Assembly: GCA_024275615.1 (NCBI GenBank)
Contig: JAJRYU010000607.1
Location: 1-18,503, forward strand
Reading direction: 5' to 3'
Source of the DNA: Planctomycetota bacterium
GTDB taxonomy: Bacteria; Planctomycetota; GCA-002687715; DRQF01
Length of the DNA: 18,503 nt
Shown: positions 1 through 5,498 of the stretch, one piece after another
How positions within the stretch are numbered: position 1 is the first letter of the stretch
Layout of the letters: each line of letters starts with the position of its first letter
Translations under genes and position numbers: made by a program
The notes under the pieces: generated by a model
What the model was told of the DNA's origin: nothing
What the model saw: only the letters and a program-made list of their open reading frames with translations
The model's database searches: none

Positions 1-440
1 AATGTGTCCAAGTGGACGAGATTGAGGGTCTGGCTACCGTCGGTGATGCTCACTTCCAAGAAGTCGGCATTGACACCGTCATTGCCAAGCAAGATGCAGT
101 CAAACTCAAGGGTCGTGTCAGCGGAATTGGGGAAAGTGAAGATCTGGCTCACAGTCGAGGTGCCGACTGCATCCGTGCCAAATCCTCCAGGGTTTGAATG
201 GGGCGTGGCTGGCCCATTGCTTCCGCCTGTCATGACGGCGAACCTCGATCCTTCGGATGGCATCGATAGATCAAAGCTCGAAATGAATGATCCACCGCCA
301 TTGGCGGCATAGACCCAGTCCTGGGGTGTCCCAATCGCACTGGCTTCAAAGCTGGGATTGACAAGCTGGGCAGATGTGGGCACCGCGAGGCATGCGATCC
401 CCAGCAAGAGCGCGAAGGCGCTAAACGAAATACGAGACAT
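1..440 (-). CDS. Secreted protein of unknown function, 5' part only
   Basis: The gene starts with ATG at 438-440 and reads leftward without a stop to the window edge, so only about 146 N-terminal residues are present. A GGAG motif lies about 6 bases upstream of the ATG. Residues 1-25 form a typical Sec signal peptide: a short basic start, a Leu/Ala-rich core and a probable cleavage after PTSA. The mature part begins LVNPSFEA and is rich in Gly, Ser, Thr and Asn. This opening resembles beta-sandwich or choice-of-anchor exoproteins that start with a 'NPSFE' motif, but that is a weak likeness. No catalytic motif is visible. It is divergent from the FlgM-like gene. The function is unknown and the C-terminus, which might show a sorting signal, is outside the window. 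Confidence 0.75.
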   Translation of the reverse strand, partial: MSRISFSAFALLLGIACLAVPTSAQLVNPSFEASAIGTPQDWVYAANGGGSFISSFDLSMPSEGSRFAVMTGGSNGPATPHSNPGGFGTDAVGTSTVSQIFTFPNSADTTLEFDCILLGNDGVNADFLEVSITDGSQTLNLVHLDT

Positions 441-581
441 GGCATCTCCGTCCTGCAACGTCATACTGAATTGTCTTGGGCTGGCAAGTTGACAAGGACT
501 CGTGAATCAAAGCTCATGATTCTTTGGCTGAGTCCTATAAGAGTGACAAGAGCTATTGAAACCGGAAACGTCTCATTCGCA

Positions 582-631
582 CAGCAAAATCCCTTTGCTG
601 GCCGCTTTTGCCAGATTTCTCATTTTCTGGC
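582..631. repeat. Two short inverted repeats beside the sigma-28 promoter
   Basis: Two perfect inverted repeats lie one after the other. The first has CAGCAAA at 582-588 paired with TTTGCTG at 594-600, with a 5-base spacer. The second has GCCAGA at 610-615 paired with TCTGGC at 626-631, with a 10-base spacer. The second ends one base before the -35 element of the sigma-28 promoter. They could be operators or small hairpins, and chance is not excluded. The rest of the 441-736 gap between the two divergent genes shows nothing else I can support. Confidence 0.35.
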
Positions 632-632
632 C

Positions 633-659
633 TAAAGCCCCACCGGAATCTGCCTAAAA
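633..659 (+). promoter_or_regulatory. Sigma-28 (FliA) type promoter
   Basis: The sequence is TAAAGCCC (633-640), an 11-base spacer (641-651) and GCCTAAAA (652-659). The known flagellar sigma-28 consensus is TAAAGTTT-N11-GCCGATAA. The -35 box therefore matches 5 of 8 bases, including the whole TAAAG core. The -10 box matches 6 of 8, and the spacer is exact. Transcription would start near 665-670, about 70 bases before the ATG of the FlgM-like gene. The presence of fliA in this window supports the call. Confidence 0.7.
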
Positions 660-736
660 GAATGAGGAAATAGAATGGAAGGGTTTGTCGGAAACCCGTG
701 TTGTGGACGTAAGTCCCTGTAACTAAGGAGCTTCCA

Positions 737-1045
737 ATGGACATCAAAGATGTCAGCGCGGAAATCAGCCGAGCAGCTCACAGAGAGCGGTCGGAACCTT
801 CGCGTCGCGGAAGTGCCTCAGCTAAGGCGAGCAAGTCCGTGGACGAGCGGGATTTCTTTGAGAATTCCGGTCGCCTCGGAAAAGTTCGCTCCTTGATTGA
901 TCGTCTTGTCCAGGAGCCTGATACCAGCACCATTGCGGTAAAAAGGGCCAAAGAGCTTCTCGCAAATGGTCAATTGGACAATCACGAAGCTGCGGCCAAA
1001 GCTGCTGATGGCCTTCTCACTGAAGGAGGCGGACTGCTTGGGTAA
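737..1045 (+). CDS. flgM: FlgM-like anti-sigma-28 factor
   Basis: This 102-aa soluble protein has a polar, Ser/Arg/Lys-rich and probably disordered N-terminal half (residues 1-45). Two or three amphipathic helices fill residues 48-95. The C-terminal part has the layout of FlgM: a helix ending in a segment like 'VKRAKELLANGQ', a short turn, then a helix like 'AAKAADGLL'. In FlgM these helices bind and block sigma-28 until the anti-sigma factor is exported through the completed hook-basal body. AAGGAG at 725-730 stands 6 bases before the ATG and fixes the start. A sigma-28 promoter lies upstream, as expected for a late flagellar gene, and a strong terminator follows. The sequence match to FlgM is in pattern rather than in conserved residues, so the name is probable, not certain. 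The gene is separate from fliA, about 3.3 kb away and on the other strand. Confidence 0.62.
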   Translation: MDIKDVSAEISRAAHRERSEPSRRGSASAKASKSVDERDFFENSGRLGKVRSLIDRLVQEPDTSTIAVKRAKELLANGQLDNHEAAAKAADGLLTEGGGLLG

Positions 1046-1078
1046 GTCACCCAGAATCTAATCAGTACAGTCCGACTG

Positions 1079-1094
1079 GCACCCGCAAGGGTGC
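1079..1094 (+). terminator. Short hairpin after the FlgM-like gene
   Basis: GCACCC and GGGTGC form a perfect 6-bp stem around a GCAA tetraloop, followed by TTAT. It lies about 35 bases after the stop codon. It may be a first, weak terminator or an mRNA 3'-end stabiliser ahead of the stronger hairpin at 1113-1145. Confidence 0.4.
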
Positions 1095-1112
1095 TTATCT
1101 ACGTTGAAGTGA

Positions 1113-1145
1113 CAACGGGAGGCTCGAAGGAGCCTCCCGTTTTCT
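1113..1145 (+). terminator. Strong intrinsic terminator between convergent genes
   Basis: An 11-bp perfect stem (1115-1125 paired with 1130-1140) closes a GAAG tetraloop and is followed by TTTT. It can be extended by two A-T pairs at the base. It ends the FlgM-like transcript. The glycosyltransferase gene ends at 1175 from the other side, so the hairpin could also stop that transcript, although the T-run on that strand is poor. Confidence 0.85.
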
Positions 1146-1174
1146 GTAGGGTCGTTGAGATCTGCAGACTCTTG

Positions 1175-2752
1175 CTACTTGGCCAAAACAGGCGCCGTTG
1201 GGCGTTTGGGAACGGTGAGTGTTTGGAACTCGATGGACTTCCAGCCGACATAGCCGTAGCCCCATGAGAACAGCGCCAGGAATGGCACGGCCAACCACAG
1301 GCTATTCACACAGGCATAGAGAGTGACAAAGGCGAAGTAGACTGAGAAAGCTAACTCAAGAGCGGGTAGCATTGTCTTCGTGGCTGAATAGCGTTTCTTC
1401 TTCCAGCCTTCCCCTTTTTCATTGGCGTCGACTTGGTATTTCGGCGTCCGAACGAAAGGGCTTTCTTGTCCTCGCAAGGCTTCAATAACAGCCTTGGCTT
1501 GATTCAAGCACATACCGATGCCGAGTCCCATCAGGAGCGGCATGTAAAGGGCCTTTTTGTACCACTTGGCGTCGATTTGCCGTTCGGCGTAAGCGTAGAA
1601 ACTCAAGATGCTCACAGTGGCGCCAACGAAAAGACTGACATCAAAAATTGTCGCCCAGATCCCAGTGAGCAGTTGGCAGCGATAGTGCAAAGCTGGCAGC
1701 ATCAGAACCGAAAGGGCAATCATGAAGAGATAAGTGATGTTATTGGTCAAATGGAAGGTGCATTCCACCTTAACCTTGAGCGGCTGCTTGCTCTTCCAAA
1801 TCGGCACGAGCATGTGGAGCATGGCTTGAATGAAGCCCTTGGCCCAACGGTGCTGTTGGCTCTTGTAGCCATTCATGTCGACGGGCAATTCAGCAGGCAC
1901 GCCTTGGTCAACCAAGTAGATGCCCCGCCAACCGGACAGCTGCGCCCGGTAAGAAAGATCCAGGTCTTCGACCAAAGTTCGATGGGACCAACCGCCGGAC
2001 TTGTCGATGCAGGCTCGTCGCCAAGTTCCTGCTGTGCCGGAGAAACTGAAGAAGCGCCCTGACCGCTGGCGGCCGGTGTGTTCCAACACAAAGTGGCCGT
2101 TGAGATAGAGGGCCTGAAGCTTCGTCAACAGGGAGTGGTTTTCGTTGATATGAGCCCAGCGAGCTTGAACGAAACCAACTTCTGGGTCTGAATAATGGTG
2201 GACTTGGCGTCGCAAGAAGTCGACCGTGGGTACAAAATCGGCATCAAACATGCAGATGATCTCGCCCCGCGCGGTCTTGAGACCGTTTTCAAGAGCACCG
2301 GCTTTGTAACCGCTACGGTCTGTGCGGTGGATGACTTCAATATCGAAACCTTCCTCGCGCCAGCGGGCGGCAGCTTGGCGACTGATGGCGACGGTTTCGT
2401 CCGTCGAGTCATCGAGGACTTGAATCTCAAGACGGTCCTTGGGGTAGTCCATCTTGCAAACCGCATCAATGATGCGATTGACGACGTACATCTCATTGAA
2501 GACTGCCAGCTGGACCGTCACGACAGGAAGTTCATCGTCCGAGAAGATTCGCTTTGGAGTTGGCGCGTTCTTCTTGTTGGAAGAATAAAACCACATGATG
2601 AAATAGCGGTGCACGCCGAAAAGCCACAGCAAGAAAAGTGTGGCAGCGTAGAGGCCGAGAACAAGTGGCTTGAACCACCCCGTATCTTCTGGAGCTGCGA
2701 CAGCTCCCTTGAGAAGACTGTCGGTAAAAACCGCGAATCCGTGTCCGAACAT
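1175..2752 (-). CDS. Processive family-2 glycosyltransferase (cellulose/mannan synthase type)
   Basis: This 525-aa inner-membrane enzyme probably builds a beta-linked polysaccharide from a nucleotide sugar on the cytoplasmic side. It has one N-terminal membrane segment (about residues 28-50), a GT-A domain (about 75-310) and a C-terminal block of about four or five membrane segments. All four GT2 signatures are present: DD at 114-115, DAD at 170-172, the catalytic ED at 262-263 and QQHRW at 299-303. The layout is closest to CslA-type mannan/glucomannan and bacterial beta-glucan synthases. No PilZ domain is seen. The ATG at 2750-2752 is chosen because GAGG lies 8 bases upstream. A TTG at 2857 would add 35 residues, but it has no ribosome site and lies inside an inverted repeat. 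The gene lies downstream of the flagellar operon on the same strand, after a 240-base gap, so it probably has its own promoter. The product could be an exopolysaccharide or surface glycan; the substrate cannot be told. Confidence 0.88.
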   Translation of the reverse strand: MFGHGFAVFTDSLLKGAVAAPEDTGWFKPLVLGLYAATLFLLWLFGVHRYFIMWFYSSNKKNAPTPKRIFSDDELPVVTVQLAVFNEMYVVNRIIDAVCKMDYPKDRLEIQVLDDSTDETVAISRQAAARWREEGFDIEVIHRTDRSGYKAGALENGLKTARGEIICMFDADFVPTVDFLRRQVHHYSDPEVGFVQARWAHINENHSLLTKLQALYLNGHFVLEHTGRQRSGRFFSFSGTAGTWRRACIDKSGGWSHRTLVEDLDLSYRAQLSGWRGIYLVDQGVPAELPVDMNGYKSQQHRWAKGFIQAMLHMLVPIWKSKQPLKVKVECTFHLTNNITYLFMIALSVLMLPALHYRCQLLTGIWATIFDVSLFVGATVSILSFYAYAERQIDAKWYKKALYMPLLMGLGIGMCLNQAKAVIEALRGQESPFVRTPKYQVDANEKGEGWKKKRYSATKTMLPALELAFSVYFAFVTLYACVNSLWLAVPFLALFSWGYGYVGWKSIEFQTLTVPKRPTAPVLAK

Positions 2753-2839
2753 CCCTTGGTCCTCGAATGCCTGCCTGGCGTTGGTCTCTGCTGTTTTGCT
2801 TAATCGCGGGCCAAGGACATTTATTGATCCTTCACCGGA

Positions 2840-2870
2840 CGCACACAGAAAAAACAAGAATTAGTGTGCG
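2840..2870. repeat. Inverted repeat upstream of the glycosyltransferase
   Basis: CGCACAC (2840-2846) and GTGTGCG (2864-2870) are perfect 7-base arms around an A-rich 17-base spacer. It lies in the leader of the glycosyltransferase gene on the minus strand and just before a possible small gene on the plus strand. It could be an operator or an mRNA hairpin. No regulator can be named. Confidence 0.35.
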
Positions 2871-2888
2871 GATGATAGGGAGGGCAGG

Positions 2889-3062
2889 ATGTCTGTTCAA
2901 GACAAAGGTAAAGCCGCAAATTTCCTCGTGCGATCATCCACGGCGAAATCGAATGAGCGAGCACAAGTCATTTGCAGACAATATGTTAGGGATTACTTGC
3001 TGGAAACAGGACGAACCCGCAATGCGGCCGCCAAAGTCGAGGCGATTCGCGCCGAAGCGTAA
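2889..3062 (+). CDS. Possible 57-aa small protein, antisense to lipoprotein 3' end
   Basis: The reading frame runs from ATG at 2889 to TAA at 3060-3062. A very good ribosome site, GGGAGG, lies just upstream. The product is basic and mostly helical in character (for example QYVRDYLLE and AAAKVEAIRAEA). It has no membrane segment and a single Cys. Its last 70 bases overlap, on the other strand, the 3' end of the 220-aa lipoprotein gene. I do not recognise the family. Support is the strong ribosome site and a normal amino-acid mix. Against it are its small size and the antisense overlap with a gene that is almost certainly real. Confidence 0.35.
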   Translation: MSVQDKGKAANFLVRSSTAKSNERAQVICRQYVRDYLLETGRTRNAAAKVEAIRAEA

Positions 3063-3655
3063 TCACCAAACAAACGTGGCGAAATGAGCACTTTCTCGTG
3101 ATCAAGCAGGGAGTCTTTTTCCCATTTCTGAGTGTCATAATAGTTATGAACGTCCTGCTGGATGATCCTCGTCGAGGCGTCCAGGACTACGTCAGTGGCC
3201 CAGGGCACTCGGCCAGTTCGGCAATCCAGGAGTGTTAGTCGCAGACCAATAATCACTTGGGGGTAGGCCTGGAAGTGAGTCACCACGCCATAAATAACGC
3301 CGTCGGCACCGAAGCGGCGACTTAGGACGATCAAGTCTTCGGTCTTGAACGTTCCGATTTTGCGAGTTGTATCAAGGTCTGTGTCGGCTAAGTCGCTTTG
3401 GTGGACGGGCAGCAATTCGAAGTTGTTCTTCGAGCTCAATGCTCTTTGCAGGCTGGTCTCGATGCTGCCAGCATTGGGTCGTCCGGGAACCTCTGATCGC
3501 AGCGGCATCATGACAATGCGCCTCAGCCCGCCGACGGGTTCCGATTCGGCGTGATAGGGAAACGCGCCTGGCTCTGGAGGTGGCGTACCTTTTTCAAGAA
3601 ACGCGCAGGACGTCAGCGACAGGCCAAAAAGGAAGGCAACAAGGGCGATCTTCAC
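2993..3655 (-). CDS. Lipoprotein with FlgO/LpoB/TolB-like look, end of flagellar operon
   Basis: This 220-aa protein has a lipoprotein signal peptide with lipobox LTSC and acylated Cys17, followed by a Pro-rich linker. Ala at +2 fits sorting to the outer membrane by the Lol rule, if that rule holds here. The folded part (about residues 40-200) reads as an alternating alpha/beta domain: a strand RRIVMMPLR, a helix with NAGSIETSLQRAL, a strand FELLPV, then GADGVIYGVVTHF and a strand pair LRLTLLDCRTG...PWATDVVLD. This is the pattern of TolB N-domain, LpoB and FlgO-type lipoproteins. FlgO of Vibrio supports the flagellar outer-membrane ring, so a similar role here is plausible but inferred. The start ATG overlaps the TGA of the preceding lipoprotein gene (ATGA), so the two are probably translationally coupled. 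Confidence 0.8.
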   Translation of the reverse strand: MKIALVAFLFGLSLTSCAFLEKGTPPPEPGAFPYHAESEPVGGLRRIVMMPLRSEVPGRPNAGSIETSLQRALSSKNNFELLPVHQSDLADTDLDTTRKIGTFKTEDLIVLSRRFGADGVIYGVVTHFQAYPQVIIGLRLTLLDCRTGRVPWATDVVLDASTRIIQQDVHNYYDTQKWEKDSLLDHEKVLISPRLFGDYASARIASTLAAALRVRPVSSK

Positions 3656-4137
3656 TTGCCAGCCCCTTTGGTAAGTTGTTGAATTTTCATGTCGGCCAAC
3701 ATTTGCTGGAAGCGTACCGATTCAAGTTCCGATCGCAGCAAGCGCTCCTTGAGTTTGCCTTCACGGTCGGTGGCACTGGCGAGAGTGCCCTCGTAATCAC
3801 TGATAGTCTGAGTGAGGACCGATTGATTTAGTTGCGCGGCTCTGCTCATGCTGACCGCGGCATCGCGCTCCGATTCAGCTTTCTTCAGCCTCGCCCTCAA
3901 ATCAAAGACCTCGTTCTTAAGGCGATCAATCTTGCTGAGATACTGGGTGTCTTCTTTGCGCTGGTCCAAATCTGGAACTTGAACGCCGGAGTCATTTTCC
4001 TTGGTGACTTCACGGCGGGGTTTTCCGTTCCCGACCATTTCTTGTGCCAGGTCTTTTTGGACTGTCTGGCAACCGCCCAAAAGGAACACGCCTAATGCAA
4101 GTAGGGTCGAAACAGATGTCTTGATGGTGGTTCTCAC
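3652..4137 (-). CDS. Coiled-coil lipoprotein in flagellar operon
   Basis: The GTG start at 4135-4137 gives a 161-aa protein. AGGAG lies 8 bases upstream, and the GTG overlaps the TGA of the 78-aa gene (GTGA). A longer frame starting at 4191 would bury the signal peptide and is rejected. The signal peptide ends in lipobox LGGC with acylated Cys23. After a short polar linker, roughly residues 55-155 are rich in Leu, Glu, Arg and Lys and have heptad-like spacing (for example IDRLKNEVFDLRARLKKAES), which suggests a long coiled coil. No enzymatic motif is seen. It overlaps the next lipoprotein gene by 4 bases, so the two products may act together, perhaps at the envelope part of the flagellum. The family is not recognised by name. 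Confidence 0.78.
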   Translation of the reverse strand: MRTTIKTSVSTLLALGVFLLGGCQTVQKDLAQEMVGNGKPRREVTKENDSGVQVPDLDQRKEDTQYLSKIDRLKNEVFDLRARLKKAESERDAAVSMSRAAQLNQSVLTQTISDYEGTLASATDREGKLKERLLRSELESVRFQQMLADMKIQQLTKGAGK

Positions 4138-4370
4138 GAAGCAGACTCCTGATCTTGGTAAACGCACTCGATAAATGTTGTTTGGCCGCAACTGCAGGTG
4201 ATCTCGATGGCCTCAATGATCTCGCCATTTTTGTGAAGGTTGATCGTCGCCGAGTCTTGGCTCTGATGCTGGATCTTCGCTCCAGCTTGAGTTCCCCCCG
4301 TACTCACGGACCGCCCAGTGGAAACGCCGATATTGGCTGCTTTGATGATGTTCGACACACGGCTACTCAT
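4134..4370 (-). CDS. 78-aa protein with C-terminal Cys motif, coupled to fliA
   Basis: The start ATG overlaps the TGA of fliA (ATGA, 4367-4370) and the stop overlaps the next start (GTGA), so it sits in a fully coupled chain. Residues 1-40 are Ser/Gly/Thr-rich and polar. Residues 41-72 form a likely beta-rich unit ending in ITCSCGQTTFIECVY, with Cys59, Cys61 and Cys69. A CxC...C set could bind zinc or form disulfides. There is no signal peptide or membrane segment, so the protein is probably cytoplasmic. Small proteins with a 'TCxCG...C' ending near flagellar genes are something I recall only loosely. The function is unknown; regulation of FliA or assembly help are possible guesses from position. 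Confidence 0.72.
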   Translation of the reverse strand: MSSRVSNIIKAANIGVSTGRSVSTGGTQAGAKIQHQSQDSATINLHKNGEIIEAIEITCSCGQTTFIECVYQDQESAS

Positions 4371-5125
4371 GAGGAAATCTCTGCTTTAGGGCGGGATGTA
4401 AGAGCCTTGTTCAAGCGATAAATCGCACGGCTGTGTATCTGGCTGATCCGACTCTCGGATACTTCGAGCACTTCGCCAATTTCTTTCATAAGTAGCCCTT
4501 CGGCATAGTAGAGGACAATGACCCGTCGTTCATTTTCAGGCAAATCGTAAATGAGATCGGCGATCTTACCCTTGAGTTCCGCTGATTCGGCGACGTCCGC
4601 GGGATTTGGTGAATGGGGGCTGGCGATTGCATCACCAAGTCGGACACCCTCTTCGCCACCAGCACCTTCATCCAAGGACAAAAGTGATGCTCCCTGCATG
4701 TTGACAAGGATATCGTCAACTTGTTCGATCTTGAGTCCCATGGCCGATGCGATTTCTTCCGGCGTCGCTGATCGGCCAAGTTGTTCTTCCAGTTCAATCT
4801 CAGTTTTCTTGAAGAACTTGACTCGATCGCGTCTGGAGCGAGGAGTCATGTCGTACTTACGTAATTCGTCGAGGATGGCACCGCGGACGTTGACGTAGGC
4901 GTGAGTCTTGAATTGAGCACCCTTGCTCGCGTCGTAAGTGCGCGCAGCGTTCATGAGGCCAAGAACACCAACTTCAAAAAGATCTTCTTGATCCATGAAA
5001 GCAGGGAGAGTGAGAGGTAGGCGGCCAAGAACATGCCTCACTAGAGGCAAATAGTCCTCGACGAGTTTATTGCGGTCTTCGTCCGTGATGGCACGACGCG
5101 CGTAGACTTGCACGGCATCACTCAT
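4367..5125 (-). CDS. fliA: RNA polymerase sigma-28 factor for flagellar genes
   Basis: This 252-aa protein is a full-length sigma-70 family member of the FliA/WhiG group. Region 2 covers about residues 20-95, with LVEDYLPLVRHVLGRLP, DQEDLFEVGVLGLMNAA and the DNA-melting part FKTHAYVNVRGAILDELR. Next comes the group-typical RRDRVKFFKKTE helix and region 3 (about 105-165). Region 4 (about 190-245) ends in a helix-turn-helix, MKEIGEVLEVSESRISQIHSRA, that would read the -35 box. There is no region 1.1. FliA directs late flagellar transcription and is held off by FlgM. A FlgM-like gene and a sigma-28 promoter are both in this window. The start overlaps the end of the 121-aa gene by 8 bases, and the stop overlaps the next gene by 4. 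Confidence 0.95.
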   Translation of the reverse strand: MSDAVQVYARRAITDEDRNKLVEDYLPLVRHVLGRLPLTLPAFMDQEDLFEVGVLGLMNAARTYDASKGAQFKTHAYVNVRGAILDELRKYDMTPRSRRDRVKFFKKTEIELEEQLGRSATPEEIASAMGLKIEQVDDILVNMQGASLLSLDEGAGGEEGVRLGDAIASPHSPNPADVAESAELKGKIADLIYDLPENERRVIVLYYAEGLLMKEIGEVLEVSESRISQIHSRAIYRLNKALTSRPKAEISS

Positions 5126-5483
5126 GCGGCAGCTCCTTTTCTACTGGAACTGTAGCCGTTAGTTTTTGACGCCAATCTCGGATGACAAAAGTAAAAAGTA
5201 GTCGAATAGTGATGCCGACAACAATCCACATGAACGTGGCAGTCACCACACTTCGCGTGACTGCTGTGGTAGCAGGAACCCCAGCCAAAGCTGCGACACA
5301 GAAGACAATCGCGGCCGTGGGTATCGCAACCCCGGCGCCGGCGATTCGCCCCAAAGTGCGAGGTGCCGAGACCTTCTTCTTGGCGGGGCGAGCGGCCTCC
5401 GCCTTGGCTTCGTCGGTCAAATTCAGTTCTTCTTGCTCTTCACTCACTCTCGTTTCCCTCGTTTCGAAGGGTTCTCTCTGCAT
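5118..5483 (-). CDS. 121-aa two-helix membrane protein between flhA and fliA
   Basis: The N-terminal 40 residues are acidic and then Lys-rich. Two hydrophobic segments follow, at about residues 47-70 (AGVAIPTAAIVFCVAALAGV) and 79-101 (TATFMWIVVGITIRLLFTFV), joined by a short loop. A basic tail (RDWRQK) and a Glu-rich end complete it. It is probably an inner-membrane protein with both ends in the cytoplasm. The start is 15 bases after the flhA stop and has no clear ribosome site, so coupling to flhA translation is likely. In many bacteria this position holds flhF and flhG; this protein resembles neither. I do not recognise the family, and an operon-specific role in export or placement of the flagellum is only inferred from position. 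Confidence 0.75.
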   Translation of the reverse strand: MQREPFETRETRVSEEQEELNLTDEAKAEAARPAKKKVSAPRTLGRIAGAGVAIPTAAIVFCVAALAGVPATTAVTRSVVTATFMWIVVGITIRLLFTFVIRDWRQKLTATVPVEKELPHE

Positions 5484-5498
5484 AATCTATCGGCATTT

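Noticed and set aside
553..747. 64-codon frame on the minus strand across the flgM promoter
   Set aside because: It covers the sigma-28 promoter and the flgM ribosome site, has no good ribosome site and a random-looking composition.
1433..2803. Long plus-strand frames (209 and 202 codons) inside the glycosyltransferase gene
   Set aside because: They are antisense shadows of a gene with all four GT2 signatures. Their products show no motif or hydrophobic pattern of their own.
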